Part shown: positions 45,941 to 56,536 of the stretch, in pieces | Layout: every line of letters begins with the position of its first letter | How positions within the stretch are numbered: position 1 is the stretch's first letter | Assembly: GCA_020747015.1 (NCBI GenBank) | Contig: JAGTJM010000114.1 | Coordinates: 1 to 63,004 of the forward strand | Direction: 5' to 3' | Source of the DNA: Pyrenochaeta sp. MPI-SDFR-AT-0127 | Lineage: Eukaryota; Ascomycota; Dothideomycetes; Pleosporales; Cucurbitariaceae | DNA length: 63,004 bases | Program-made: the position numbers and the translations under genes | The notes under the pieces: model-generated | Told to the model about the DNA's origin: nothing | The model's database searches: none | What the model saw: only the letters and a program-made list of their open reading frames with translations

Positions 45941-46732
45941 CGCAGTGCTACGTAAATGGTAGTCGCAGGGTATTTTAACACCACAATGCCTCTCCACCAG
46001 TAGTGAAATTTCTCACCGAGACTCCGAATGATACCATAGGACGAGGTTCGGGAAGATTGTCACAAAGGATCCCCATTTCTAAAGCTCCCAAAGTTACAGG
46101 CGCGGCGGCAAATGGAGCCTCATATTTGTACAGACTGGGAAATAATGCCTCGTGAGAGCGGGGTCAACGCGTTGTGGCTAGCGAGTGCCAGCGGATGTGG
46201 TAGCTCTGCACAAGGCTGAGATGGCTCTCCATCATCCGCCGACCAACACGAAAATCATGGCACCGCGTCGTAAGAATTAACGCCGTCCATAGCCTAAGAA
46301 GGAGTATATTTCCAGAGACGCTCGATAGAGATCGAGTGTTTTGAGCCACGTGCGTGCCATGTTCGAAAAGCCTTAGACAATCGGAGCTCTGACTCGCTAA
46401 CCATCGGAGCTCCAGGAGCTCCAGAGCCTATAGATCCAGTCCACAGCAGACCTCAGTCCAATCCGAAGCCGACCTGATCCAATCCAGCTCCAATCCGAAA
46501 CAGTCCGATCCAAATCAAACCCTGGTGCGTTCGAAGCTTCATCATTATCAGGGGCTCGCTAACTAAGGAAATAGGAGGCGATGGCTGAAGCCACACTACC
46601 GCATATGGATGGATCGCCAAATCCACTATGCATCTGGATTCAGCCTTCCAAAGCCATATTTGGATGGATTACCCAAATCGGCGCCATCCGTTTAATACAC
46701 TGGGCTCTATATAGTTAGCTTCTAGGGAAGTA
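45941..46732. other. gene-poor; a hAT-related subterminal sequence near its end
   Basis: On the minus strand about 45,995-46,160 an open frame reads LFPSLYKYEAPFAAAPVTLG and PRPMVSFGVSVRNFTTGG, coding-like but unidentified. At 46,380-46,510 GAGCTCC and TCCGATCC/ TCCAATCC motifs repeat irregularly. At 46,590-46,690 GGATGGATCGCCAAATCCA and TTTGGATGGATTACCCAAAT with ATCTGGATTC resemble the subterminal part of the hAT element at 36,259 (ATCCAGATGCAGAATGGAT, GGATGGAT), so a fragment of the same family lies here. Confidence 0.45.
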
Positions 46733-46893
46733 TTATTGCAACCCAACCCAGATTGCTTGTTGCAGACTATGCTTCTTGTTTGCAAAGGTCTTCTTGCACA
46801 GGTTGCAGCTGAACGTGGTATCATGAGGTGGTGCGTCACGATGTTGCCCCATTGCTGCAGAACTTTAGTCGTACTTACTACACATGTGAGCAC
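46733..46893 (-). pseudogene. C2H2 zinc-finger relic, two fingers
   Basis: A minus-strand frame reads MCSSKYD, a stop, SSAAMGQHRDAPPHDTTF, SCNLCKKTFANKKHSLQQA and then TAA at 46,733-46,735. The order C-x2-C, x-S-x-x-A-x-x-Q-H, R-D-x-P-x-H, then F-x-C-x-x-C-x-x-x-F is that of a common fungal multi-finger family (…QHLRDSPAH…). Only two fingers remain and the last has lost its final His. No start is present. Confidence 0.55.
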
Positions 46894-47184
46894 AGCGGGG
46901 AGCTATATCATTGCTGCCAACCTAATTTCTCGGCGCGGCTTTCAAGGTGAATTGATTAGGACAAATGTTTTGCTATAACTTAGCGCTCAAGTTACACAAA
47001 CTAACCGAATAGGCGGACGGTACGAATTATTCAAAGGATCAAAAGTTGGGGGTGCTGTGTCCAAATTACCCTTAGAATAGCATTAACTTTTAATACTCCT
47101 AATGTAGTACAATTTTAGTAGCCACAGTACACTCCCAAACACAATACAGATAAGCTAAGTCACTTCTCTCTGCTCCAGGTGTCA
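46894..47184. other. intergenic, 3' flank of the zincin gene
   Basis: No gene recognised. Likely holds the 3' untranslated region of the leftward zincin gene that ends at 47,185. Confidence 0.4.
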
Positions 47185-48138
47185 TCAGTTGTTGGGGTAA
47201 AAATCCTGAACTGAAACGCTTTGGATCATAGCTCCAGTGTACGCATAGAATGACTTTGTGTCGGTCCGGTCGCTTGGCTGCAACAGGGGCGGAAAGGTGT
47301 AGCTCATGACCGACAGAGGGTTCCGTATTCCCCATACCACCAATGGACCGCTGCCTTGTTCTTTCTCCGGTGCAAACTCGTGTCTTAGTCCTAGAACATG
47401 TCCGAGTTCATGGAGGAAGACATTGTACAAGTAGTTGACATATCCCGACTGGAAAGCCTTCAGATAAACGTACATGTTATTTAGATCTTTCGAATTCGGG
47501 AAGAATGCTCTCGCAAGCGTGTCACCACCATCGCCGCCGTACCCAAGGACAAAGCAGGCATCTTCTAGAGCACTGACCCATGTGAATTTAACACCGAGGT
47601 TGAGGGAGTTCCATGTAGTTGCAGCCTCGTTGAGTCTGTATGCAGCAAAAATGGCATGGTTATAGGTTGGCCAGCCTCCAGCATACACGGCAAAATTAAC
47701 AGTTGTGTTCCTCTTCCAGCGGGGAATAGTGCCATAGAGTCCTAAGATGATCGATGTCGGGTCTGAAGAAGTGGGCATGTCGCTACTCTGCGCTTGAGTG
47801 ACGCAGGAGTATTTTCCCTCGCCAATGGCAAGGTCGGACTTGGAAAGAGTCGGTTCCAGTCCTTGGAAAGTTTGTCTGACTTGATCAGGATCGAGAACCG
47901 ACACATCTTGATTTCGGTCCTTCATTCTATCCTTCATTTCTTTGATCTTCTTTCTCTTCGCTGTTCTTTGGGACCTCATCTCTTCGCCCTCTACACCCGA
48001 TGGACTTCCTATATCACTTCCGCCCAACTTTTGGATAATATTCTCCCAGTCATCCCCTGATTCACTCACTGCGTCTTTCAGCGCGCCAAGTAGCTTCTTC
48101 ATCGACTGATTCTCTTCGGATTGCTTCGGGTCAGACAT
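47185..48138 (-). CDS. zincin-type metallopeptidase without signal peptide
   Basis: Single exon, 317 residues. HELGHVLGLRHE (243-254) gives the zinc ligands His243, His247 and His253 with catalytic Glu244 (HExxHxxGxxH, metzincin), and SVMSY (276-280) supplies the Met-turn (Met278). The core domain starts near residue 132 (LGLYGTIPRWKRNTTVNFAV, then AIFAAYRLNEAATTWNSLN), resembling M10/M12-like domains. The first 110 residues are hydrophilic and charged (RSQRTAKRKKIKEMKDRMKD, possibly coiled coil), and no signal peptide or prodomain cysteine switch is visible, so it is probably intracellular or uses another export route. The start is the first ATG downstream of a TATA box at 48,304-48,311. It appears functional. 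Confidence 0.85.
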   Translation of the reverse strand: MSDPKQSEENQSMKKLLGALKDAVSESGDDWENIIQKLGGSDIGSPSGVEGEEMRSQRTAKRKKIKEMKDRMKDRNQDVSVLDPDQVRQTFQGLEPTLSKSDLAIGEGKYSCVTQAQSSDMPTSSDPTSIILGLYGTIPRWKRNTTVNFAVYAGGWPTYNHAIFAAYRLNEAATTWNSLNLGVKFTWVSALEDACFVLGYGGDGGDTLARAFFPNSKDLNNMYVYLKAFQSGYVNYLYNVFLHELGHVLGLRHEFAPEKEQGSGPLVVWGIRNPLSVMSYTFPPLLQPSDRTDTKSFYAYTGAMIQSVSVQDFYPNN

Positions 48139-48303
48139 TGTTGGTGGCGTTTTAGGCGGCTTTGGGTCTGTTCCACACCAATCTCCTGGATCAAACTCCA
48201 GCTTGGTAAATGTCTTGGAACAAGTACTAGTATGAACGGAGAAAATAAGTAAGAAATTCTCTGATCAGTTTGAAGACTATTCAGACCGAACTGATGAATG
48301 CAG

Positions 48304-48311
48304 TATTTATA
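48304..48311 (-). promoter_or_regulatory. TATA box of the zincin gene (TATAAATA)
   Basis: On the minus strand GTATAAATAC lies 165 bases before the ATG. Transcription starting 30 bases downstream would give a leader of about 140 bases with no upstream ATG, which supports the start at 48,138. Confidence 0.55.
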
Positions 48312-50903
48312 CTTCAACGGAGTTCCTGTTGCTTTTCTTATGACTTTGACGCGATGAGCTAATAATAGAACACGACGAGCCCAGAGATAAAGATAGCATC
48401 TCAGCTGATAATTCATAAGCTGGGGAATTATGCATCTACAAGATGGAACAGAGGCGTGTAAAGGTGGGGAAGGAAGCAGTAGACTTTGGAACTGCTCAAC
48501 ATACTACGGCTCCCCTCCGGGTCGTTAGTTCGAGCATTAAAATTTTACACACAAGATTCACATGCGACATATAGAGTAGAACTAGTTATGTAAGTTGATT
48601 AGTAGAACCTGCGTTACTATTATTGTGTTTGCATACCTAGAATTTCTATAATTACGATCATTTTGAGTCTAGAATCTATAGCCTGCTAGAGAACCCTGGT
48701 AGATTATGCGTGTGTCTTTGTCGGACTTGTTAGCCTGCTTAACGTACTTACTAGAGCTGAGGAAGCTAACGACTTAGCGGAAAGTTCTATGGTTATCACA
48801 TGTTGGATATCTCCGCTCCTGTTCAGTCTCATGTGTCCCAAGTTGACTAGTCTGCGGGGTCTAAACGGTTTCATGAGCGGATCATTCTTCTCGTCTATAA
48901 TTCATGGTTCGGACACAAGCCTTGCTGCTATTCGATCATGATAAGTATATTTGCTTCTGATTCATGAATAGACTTGCCGGAGAGCTGCATTAGCCACTAG
49001 GCATGCATAAAATCTCTCAAACCTTCGTGCCACTTTAGGTTGCACTGGTGATGCTGTAGCCCGTTCATAGGCATGGGAGTTTGCGGTAGTCTCTGTTCGC
49101 TCGATCCATGGAGAACTCCGCTAATACCCACCAGTAGACTGCAGCCCATCTCATCTATGATGTAATCACTTTATGTGGATTGTATCTCCCCCTTTGAAAT
49201 GCGATATCGCAATATTTTCCATGCTTACATGCGAATGAAGATTTTCCTCCGCATTATGTCCAAGACTTGGTATTGGCTGAAGAAATTGCAAGAGATCTTA
49301 TCCACATCGCAGGTAGCCAGGAGTAGGTTCAGTCGCGAAGTGCAAGACACGGTTTCGCAGCTCTGCGTACAGCACGATGATCAGTGATGGATGTTGAAGG
49401 AATCGGACGATCGATTTCACTACCAGGGGTAGAGGTTTTCGCCCTAAACAGCCGAAATGAGGCCAAACTTGAATGGGAAGAGAGATCACGTGGACTTTCC
49501 TTTGCCAATGAGCATGAAGACTGAGCAGAGGTATCAGAGAGAGTGCAGGTGACTCCCCCATCAGAAGGTCGAGAAACCGAAACGGCTTGGCCATTTTCGG
49601 CTTCTTTTCCGTGACCGCCACGTTCCAGCTAAAACACACAACGATTTCCTCACTTTATCGCATTAGTACCCTGAAGTGTTAGGAGGCGAGAGACAATTGT
49701 GGCTGTCGCAAACACTTGCAGTGTCCTTCAGACTAAAAAATGTACTTGCTTGTTGCAGCTAGTCGCCACGTGACCTTAACATTCACCACTATGATCATTA
49801 CCTTCTTCGCCAAATTCTGCTTGTTGTTGATCTGAGAGCTTCTTAGGGCTTCTAAAGGGCCTTGGCCTCGTAATCGTAGACTACGTTAGACGCCATGATT
49901 GAATTGTCAGAAGTGCTACCAGCGAGTTGGAAAACGGTGGGACTATGCCGTATTACGCAGTAGCAATGGGACTAACAGTGGGACTAGACAAATAACCACA
50001 GTAAACTTCAATCTCTCGAAGTGAGGAAGTTGAGCTGATGGTCATGCTTACTGCTAGTGGGTCTGCATTAGCTGTTTAGCTGGTGACCAAATTCCAGCTG
50101 TGGCTGGATCCGCGAAATTGCGATTACAAGATGAAGCTTGCCGTAGCCATTGAATCCAATGGTCCATGCAATGATGGGCTGTTTTCCAGATCACCAGTTC
50201 CCCGCAATATTTCTGGAAGTAGACTCGTATTTGGGTAGAGAAAACCGAGTGGAGGAATGCGTTCGATCGAAAACCCCCGCTTAAGCTGACTTTCGTCCCA
50301 AATTTTGGCTTTCGATCACTACAAATACACTAGGTAGCACTTTGAACGCCGGGTGGTGTTTGGCTGCGCAGTGGAGCCACTGTTTCTGCCTGCTGCAAAG
50401 CGATTTGATTAGAATTCAGGCAAAGTCCTAGGTCCTTTACTTGGCGGTGTGGTTCGTCTCGCGACGTGATGACCGGTCTCAGCTCGATGAGGATACTGAA
50501 AGGGCGTTGGCTCTACCTTGCGCCACGGATTTGCCTTCAACCTTCCAACCTTGTGATGCGATTTTAGCTGCCTGAGCAATGAGGTTCTGATTGGCTGAGT
50601 GGCATCTTATCAAGCGACAAGATATAAAGTTTTCGGCCTACCCCGCAATTCCTACCGTTCGAAGGCTCAGGGGTAAGTAAATGTTGAGCTCTTACGTGAG
50701 TTCAAATGTTACCTAACAGGTTGCCTGCTACTACCCGTCACTAGCTGTGCTAATCTTTGCTACGCTAGAACCACAGCATCCTGAAACTTTAATACTGTTT
50801 TCGTGTCTCTCTAAACCTAATGCTAGCATCGATGCGCAACATCGCACAAAAGCTGTTTACATTCCTATTGTCCTTTGACGTCTTGTAGAAGATCATAACC
50901 CTA
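48312..50903. other. long intergenic stretch, no gene recognised
   Basis: About 2.6 kb of balanced composition. The longest frames (49,175-49,387 plus; 49,298-49,639 minus) overlap each other and match nothing. No repeats or RNA genes were seen. It is not RIP-like, so it could hold promoter or noncoding sequence that I cannot identify. Confidence 0.4.
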
Positions 50904-51359
50904 GTGTTACCATTCCCCATTAATCTTACAGTTGAGTGCTATGTACTTTATGTGATTCGTCGCGTTTCCAAATTGTTGGCGGAGTTGATCCTAATAACTA
51001 AGCAAACAACGACTGGTAAGCAATTATCGAGGGCCGCATACTCCACATTGTTTGGCAGAAGGATCCGCAAGCTGCATGCAGCCTTGGACGTCGAAAAACA
51101 ACGTTTGAAGGATGATTTTCAGCTTGATCGTAGGTATATGGCTAAATGCGTCTCCATTAGTATTCCGCTGTCCGACCGGAAAACTACTGTTGTGACTCTT
51201 CCAGGGAACACGCGATTAGTGGATATGTTCATGGACGCATCGACCACCATTCTTAGTGGTTGGGGCAAGACATACCTTGTGCTCGCAGGCCTAGCCGCAG
51301 CTGATGACGCTGATGCTAGGCGAGTAACTGAAGCAGCGACGACGCTGTTGGACTTATAG
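50904..51359 (+). other. ATG-poor open frame, possible exon of an unknown gene
   Basis: 151 codons open from a GTG; the first in-frame ATG is only at 51,138. From about 51,030 the sequence looks coding (RRIRKLHAALDVEKQRLKDD, a charged helix; TTVVTLPGNTRLVDMFMDAS; an Ala-rich end). It may be the last exon of a spliced gene whose first exon lies upstream, or a small protein from the internal ATG. The family is not recognised. It lies 331 bases before the CYTH-like gene on the same strand. Confidence 0.4.
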
Positions 51360-51690
51360 GCTCTTCGGCACGATGAGAGGAGACTATCGACATGATAGGT
51401 ATTGTCTTCATTATTGTCAAAGGTATTGTTGACATCTAGTCGGTTGAGTGCTACATATAGAGATGGCGCTAGCAGGGGTCTGTCTGTGTATGTAATCCCA
51501 ACAGACGCAAGGCCACTAAGTTAGCTTAAGACTGATGATGACAAATGTTCATCTTCATTACCGCGTGCAATGGTCATTTATTTTCCTACTCCATGTGAAT
51601 TCCAAGATATAGGTGAATTCAGCTGCTTGCGAAAGAATTATTTACATTACCTCCTATATTGCTGAACCTACTTTCAACATTTCGCATACC

Positions 51691-52482
51691 ATGGCATCTA
51701 ACATGGTACCCAACTACGAGGTCAAGCTCCTAATGAAACCTTCAGTAGTCCTTGGGTCCGACGACAAGCTTGAGAATACAGTCCTGTCAACCTTCTCTAT
51801 GCCTGCGAGCGTCAAAAAGATCAACGTCCAGTTCCTTGACACAGATACGAGGCAGATATACGATCGAGGTTGGAGTCCTCGTATCCGCAAGATGGAGGGC
51901 GATGACGACTTCGAGCTAACGTACAAGAAGCGCTATTCGATCAGTGACGGTCATGATGGTAAAATTGAAGACAACATCGACGCCGCCCTCACGCTGGCTA
52001 AGAACGAGGGCTTCGACTCTACCACTACCTATAGAGCCCAGGTTGAATTGGGTCACCGGAAGGAGACCCTATCTATCAGCCACGAGGTGTCCTACCGTAA
52101 CTCAAGCTCCAATGAAATAAAGCTTCCCGACGAGAGCGTCTCGCGCGAAATACTCATCAGCAACGCACCTGGGATGTTCAAGAACTGGTCGAGTGAAAAC
52201 TGGGGCACCAAGAAGCTTGCTGCATCCAGGATCTATGGCCCTATACGGGCTACGCGCTCTAAGGGCAAATGGGAGGGCATGAGTCTGTTCATTGAGGTGT
52301 GGCCGATCAAAAAGAGTAGGGTTGATACACGTATCGAACACATTGTCGAGGCGTCTTTCAAAACGCCGAGCCTTCCTACAGCTTTGCAGGAGCGCGAAAA
52401 GCTTGCGGCTTTTCTGCAAAGTAAGGACTGGTTGCTCGCTGGGGATTCTTCCAAGACGTCGCTTATCATGGAGCGCTACTAG
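51691..52482 (+). CDS. CYTH-like (triphosphate tunnel enzyme-like) protein
   Basis: 263 residues from ATACCATGG at 51,691; I prefer this strong context over the upstream frame, which has no ATG near 51,613. The opening PNYEVKLLM has the E-x-K of the CYTH signature ExExK, with Asn in place of the first Glu. It is followed by KKINVQFLDT, WSPRIRKM (about 60-67) and DFELTYKKRY (about 71-80), alternating strands with outward-facing Arg/Lys as in the CYTH tunnel, and later TYRAQVELGHRKETLSI (acidic strand). CYTH proteins hydrolyse triphosphate substrates in a beta-barrel with metal ions. The C-terminal third (EIVEASFKTPS-like, then LQEREKLAAFLQSKDWL) is less typical. The assignment rests on motif order only. 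The frame is intact. Confidence 0.62.
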   Translation: MASNMVPNYEVKLLMKPSVVLGSDDKLENTVLSTFSMPASVKKINVQFLDTDTRQIYDRGWSPRIRKMEGDDDFELTYKKRYSISDGHDGKIEDNIDAALTLAKNEGFDSTTTYRAQVELGHRKETLSISHEVSYRNSSSNEIKLPDESVSREILISNAPGMFKNWSSENWGTKKLAASRIYGPIRATRSKGKWEGMSLFIEVWPIKKSRVDTRIEHIVEASFKTPSLPTALQEREKLAAFLQSKDWLLAGDSSKTSLIMERY

Positions 52483-53137
52483 ATGATCGCTCAGCCTATG
52501 CTAGGAGGATATGGTACAGCCTCTCCCATTGTAGATCAGTCGTATTGTGCACCAGCGTTATTGAAAAAGTACTAATCGGAATTTTTGAGTAATCAATTGC
52601 AAGCAATTCCGGTCGTCGGAGCACTCCTTAGCAGACTTTCTAGTAATGAATACATGTCCATAGCTTATGCTAAGTGAATGTATCCAATCACCGAGTGCAC
52701 CGAACCATTACGTGAACTGAAAGGAAGTAGTTAAGCAAGACCTATGTACGACCCGCAGTCGAGGCTAGCAGCATCCGCTGTAGAGGGAGTAGGCTTACCT
52801 TTCATTTTCTAGAGCCACCTCTTTATGGCTTGATCAATAATCTCTTTGTTGTCTTCATGCTAAGCCAGATTATAGATATCTCGTAAATGTGTACTCACGG
52901 CAGAGGTACTATTGTTGGTTTGGTAATGGCCACCTTTCCTAGCCAGATATCCTAGCCAGATAATATCCCTTATAAAGCTAGAATCTTCTCTACATCTTGT
53001 ATTCTCTGTTAGCGCGCTAAATATCTAGAACCATCCTTGAGTCCTCTTCATTGAACGCGACAAAGGGATTAAATGTCTAGGAAGTAATCTCTAGTTATCA
53101 GATTACATAAGTGCTGTAAGGCCTATGTTAGATACAA
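52483..53137. other. 3' flank of the CYTH-like gene, no gene
   Basis: Balanced at first, becoming AT-rich toward 53,100. CCTAGCCAGATATCCTAGCCAGATA near 52,938-52,965 is a short direct duplication of TAGCCAGATA. No coding sequence recognised. Confidence 0.45.
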
Positions 53138-53582
53138 GGTTCGCGATACTGTATTATAGTATAGAGCTTAGGTGTAACCACTTAGTATATATACTCTCTA
53201 TAAAAAGGAGAAAATAGAGAATATATAATAAATTAACCACGTTTATTATTAAAATTCATTAAAGATTAAGCTAAATAGTCCTTAAATCTAATAATAGTAA
53301 TAAAATAGGAAGGTTAGAGATTCTAAAATAAATTTAATAAATTAGTTAAAAAGGAAGAGTAGAGTTAGTAGGGTAAGAGAGTATAAAGGACTAAAGTAGG
53401 AGTAAAGAGGGTATAAACTACTAAAGTAGAGGTAAAGAGGGTATAAACTTATTAGAATTTAATAAATATTATAGTTAGAGTAGATCTCTATTAATTTTAT
53501 TACTAATTTTCTCCTTTTATAGAGTGTATATATACTAAGTAGTTATATCTAAGCTTTATACTTTAATATAGTATCGCGTACC
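53138..53582. mobile_element. MITE-like element with long terminal inverted repeats, RIPed
   Basis: The left end GGTTCGCGATACT, then TATAGAGCTTAGGTGTAAC, ACTTAGTATATATACTCTC and AAAAGGAGAAAAT is repeated in inverted orientation at 53,505-53,582, about 75 bases with roughly 85 percent identity by eye. The inner 290 bases carry no frame and include two copies of a 30-base repeat (about 53,389-53,448). No target duplication is obvious. A related single end lies at 44,054. The mismatches are mainly C/T and A/G. Confidence 0.7.
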
Positions 53583-53654
53583 CTCGCTACTATACTATAG
53601 ATCTACTAGTATACTCTTTCTAGGTATATACCTTATACTTAATAATCTAATAAA

Positions 53655-53795
53655 ACTACTAAAGTAGGGGTAAAGAGGGTATAAACTACTAAAATAGGGG
53701 TAAAGAGGATATAAACTACTAAAGTAGGGGTAAAGAGAATATAAATAACTAGAGTAGGGGTAAAAATAGTATACACTATAAAGTAGAGGTAGAAA
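53655..53795. repeat. tandem repeat, about 5 x 30 bases
   Basis: Unit ACTACTAAAGTAGGGGTAAA + GAGGGTATAA, head to tail from 53,655. Two more copies lie at about 53,389-53,448 inside the neighbouring element. On the minus strand the array reads as a YPLYPYFSSL repeat, which is a by-product of the unit length (30, divisible by 3) and not evidence of a protein. Confidence 0.75.
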
Positions 53796-56536
53796 AGCCC
53801 TTAGGTTAGAATGCAACTATTAGCGAAAACCCTACTATAATACTAGTACTTAGCGTCTAAAAAAAAGGAATAAAAATTCAGGATTATATACTTTAAATAT
53901 ACTCTTTTTACTTCCTATAACTAGAATAGTTTAATCTTACTTCGTTGTTATATTATAGTATATTAAAGTTAGGGTAGTTTTAGCTATAGAGAGAGTACTA
54001 TACTACTCTAGACTTCGATAATAAACTAAGCCTAACTTAGATTTCGACCCTACTCTAACTCTAATCTAGATTTTAATAATACTACTAAGCCTAATTCTAT
54101 ACTAGTATTATAATTATACTCCTATTTAAATTTACCTAAAATTATATTATATTTTTCGCTATATCTTATTATATTATACGCGTAATTTCTATAGCTATTA
54201 TATATATAGTTAAGGGTAGTAAGGTTTTATAAGGGGAACTAATTTAGACTACCTACTTTTTATTTTAGTCTACCTAAAGCTAGAGTAAATCTAGCTACCT
54301 ACTAAGTAAGAAATATAGTATACGGTAAATTATATTCGCTTAGAATTAACGTAGACCCTAGTAACTTAACTATTCCTACTATAGGAGACGTAACCTATAA
54401 GGCGTAATTTATTAGAAGAGCCTTAAGAAATAAAGTTAAATAAAGTTATAGAAGGTAATTTAATCCTTTATAATAAAGTATTTATAATAAAGTATAGTTA
54501 AGATTAAAAGTGCGGCTTTAATTAGGTTTATAATTAATTAGGTATATAACTAATTACTAAGCTATTATATTATACTAGTTAATATTAAAACTTTTTAGTA
54601 GGTTAATAGTTTTAATATAGTCTATTTATATTATTAGTAGAGAGAATAGGAGCCTAAGGGATAGAATATAGGATAAGATTTATAGTAGAAATATTAGAGG
54701 GCTTAGTATATAATAGATTTATAGCGTGAGTTAGAGTACTAGATAGAGTAGTAGAGTACTTATATAGGGTAATAGTTAGGGAAGAATCTTTATAAACTAA
54801 TTTTTATAGGATATAGTCTATATATATAGGCGTTTAGGTAGTAGTAATATATATATATTAGATATATCTTCTATATAGGGATTATTAGGTATTTATACTA
54901 AGATATAGAATTAGTAAGATATAATAAGTAGATATTAGTAATATCTTATAGGATAGTATAGTTATATATACCCTATTATTAGATAATATATTTAGAGTAC
55001 CTAGGTCTAAAAGTTAATTAGATTTATATTTAGCTAAGGATATAAATTTAGATTAAGAGTCTAAGGAAGATCGCTTAATTAAGGTAGTTAGTAGAGGTAA
55101 TACTAATAAAGAGTCTTATAACGATTTTTCTAAGAAAGACTAGGAGTTAGGAATAATAATAAAGATATAATCCTATAGGAGTTATAGTAGGTAGACTATA
55201 ATATAGTAATTAAGAAAACTAGTAATTCTACCTATATAGTTAAACGTAGTATTAGGCAAAAATTAAGTATTTTATCTTTTAGCTATCTTCTTATAGCGCG
55301 TTATCTATAGGTTAACGTAAATAGGGAAGATAATAAAGACCTAGAACTAGTGCGATTCCTAGAAAGGAGGCTTAGTTAGATTCTCTAGGGTAATAAAGAT
55401 TAAAAACTATAGTATTTTTACTATATCCCTAAGAGGCTAGATATAGGATTATTATAGAGGAGTATAAGACTAGAACTAACTATTAGGCTAGTAAAAGTAA
55501 TAATAGGAGATACTATAGGGAAGCTATTTATAATATTAAATATTAAAGTAGTAATACTATAGAATTAGTTAAAGTTAGTAAATCTTTAGGTTATTAAGGT
55601 ATTATTATAGACTTATAGTTAATAGTAGAGGTCTTAGATAATAAGAGGTAGGATAGTAGAGGGAAGTAGATAGTTATAATAGTCTTAAAATTAAGGCCTT
55701 TAATCTACTACTAGTTAGGAGATATACTATAAAAAATATAGATATATCGCCGCTAATATTTCTCTAGCTTTTAAGTAGTTTACGTAGATTAGCGTAGATA
55801 TTAGTTAATATAGGTAAGATAGGTATTTTATATAGAGATATCTTTTAATAAGAGTATTATAGGGGAATTAAAGTAATACTAATCTATAGTTCTATATAGA
55901 GGATAGAGGCGAGCGAGCAGAGTAGCGGCTATTAGAGATATATTAGAGAACTAATAGAGAGATTAGTAATATACTAGATATAATAGAGCGGTTAAAGAGA
56001 TCTAGAGTTATTAAGGCGTAAATAGTAAGGTTAGGTATGAAACTTATATATTAGTAGGAGAAAGTTAGATTCGTATATCGGGAACTAAGGGTGTGGCAAA
56101 GGGTGAAAGGTCGCTTACAAGCATAGTTATAAGATGGGTTGAAGAAGTAATAAAGCTTATATGGTTTTAATCTGGACTTTGTGAATGCTATTACGGGTTG
56201 AATTGAATTGGATTGAGTAATTAAATTAGCAATGCTTGCTTCGAAGAATATGAAATGGATGAGCTTAAAGACGTGATGAAGACCTGTCAAGATCACTCTT
56301 TTCTTGAAATTTCAGCGACAAGCTCCTTGGAGGTTGTTCTTTATACTGGAAGACTGTTAACTACAGAGCAATGGCTCCAAAAGCTGGCGAGTGATCTCAG
56401 ATCGCGGTAGATGATTTCAACATATGCAATTTCAGTTGATTTTTCCTTCCTTTGACAGAACAGTATCCCGTAACCATGATTATGAATTGTGCCATCTGAC
56501 AGAATCTCTGTTTTTAACCGTAGTCCTTTAGTAGTT
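53796..56536. other. large AT-rich RIP graveyard, then transition to the GC island
   Basis: 53.8-56.0 kb is very AT-rich with stops in all frames and probably one or more RIPed retroelements; TGTTATATTATAGTAT near 53,947 could be the start of a long terminal repeat, but no partner is proven. From 56,040 composition becomes balanced. The frame at 56,341-56,604 on the minus strand (LRLKTEILSDGTIHNHGYGI) is unidentified and lies directly downstream of the broken NLR. Confidence 0.5.

Noticed and set aside
51613..51690. Upstream extension of the CYTH-like gene
   Set aside because: The extra 26 codons lack an ATG, and the downstream ATG has a strong start context and begins the conserved sequence.
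53595..53816. Tyr/Pro/Ser repeat protein on the minus strand
   Set aside because: Produced by translating a 30-base tandem repeat; no start, no flanking coding sequence, in RIPed DNA.
53945..54200. Possible long terminal repeat start (TGTTATATTA...)
   Set aside because: No second copy, primer-binding site or retroelement protein could be shown in the RIPed sequence.
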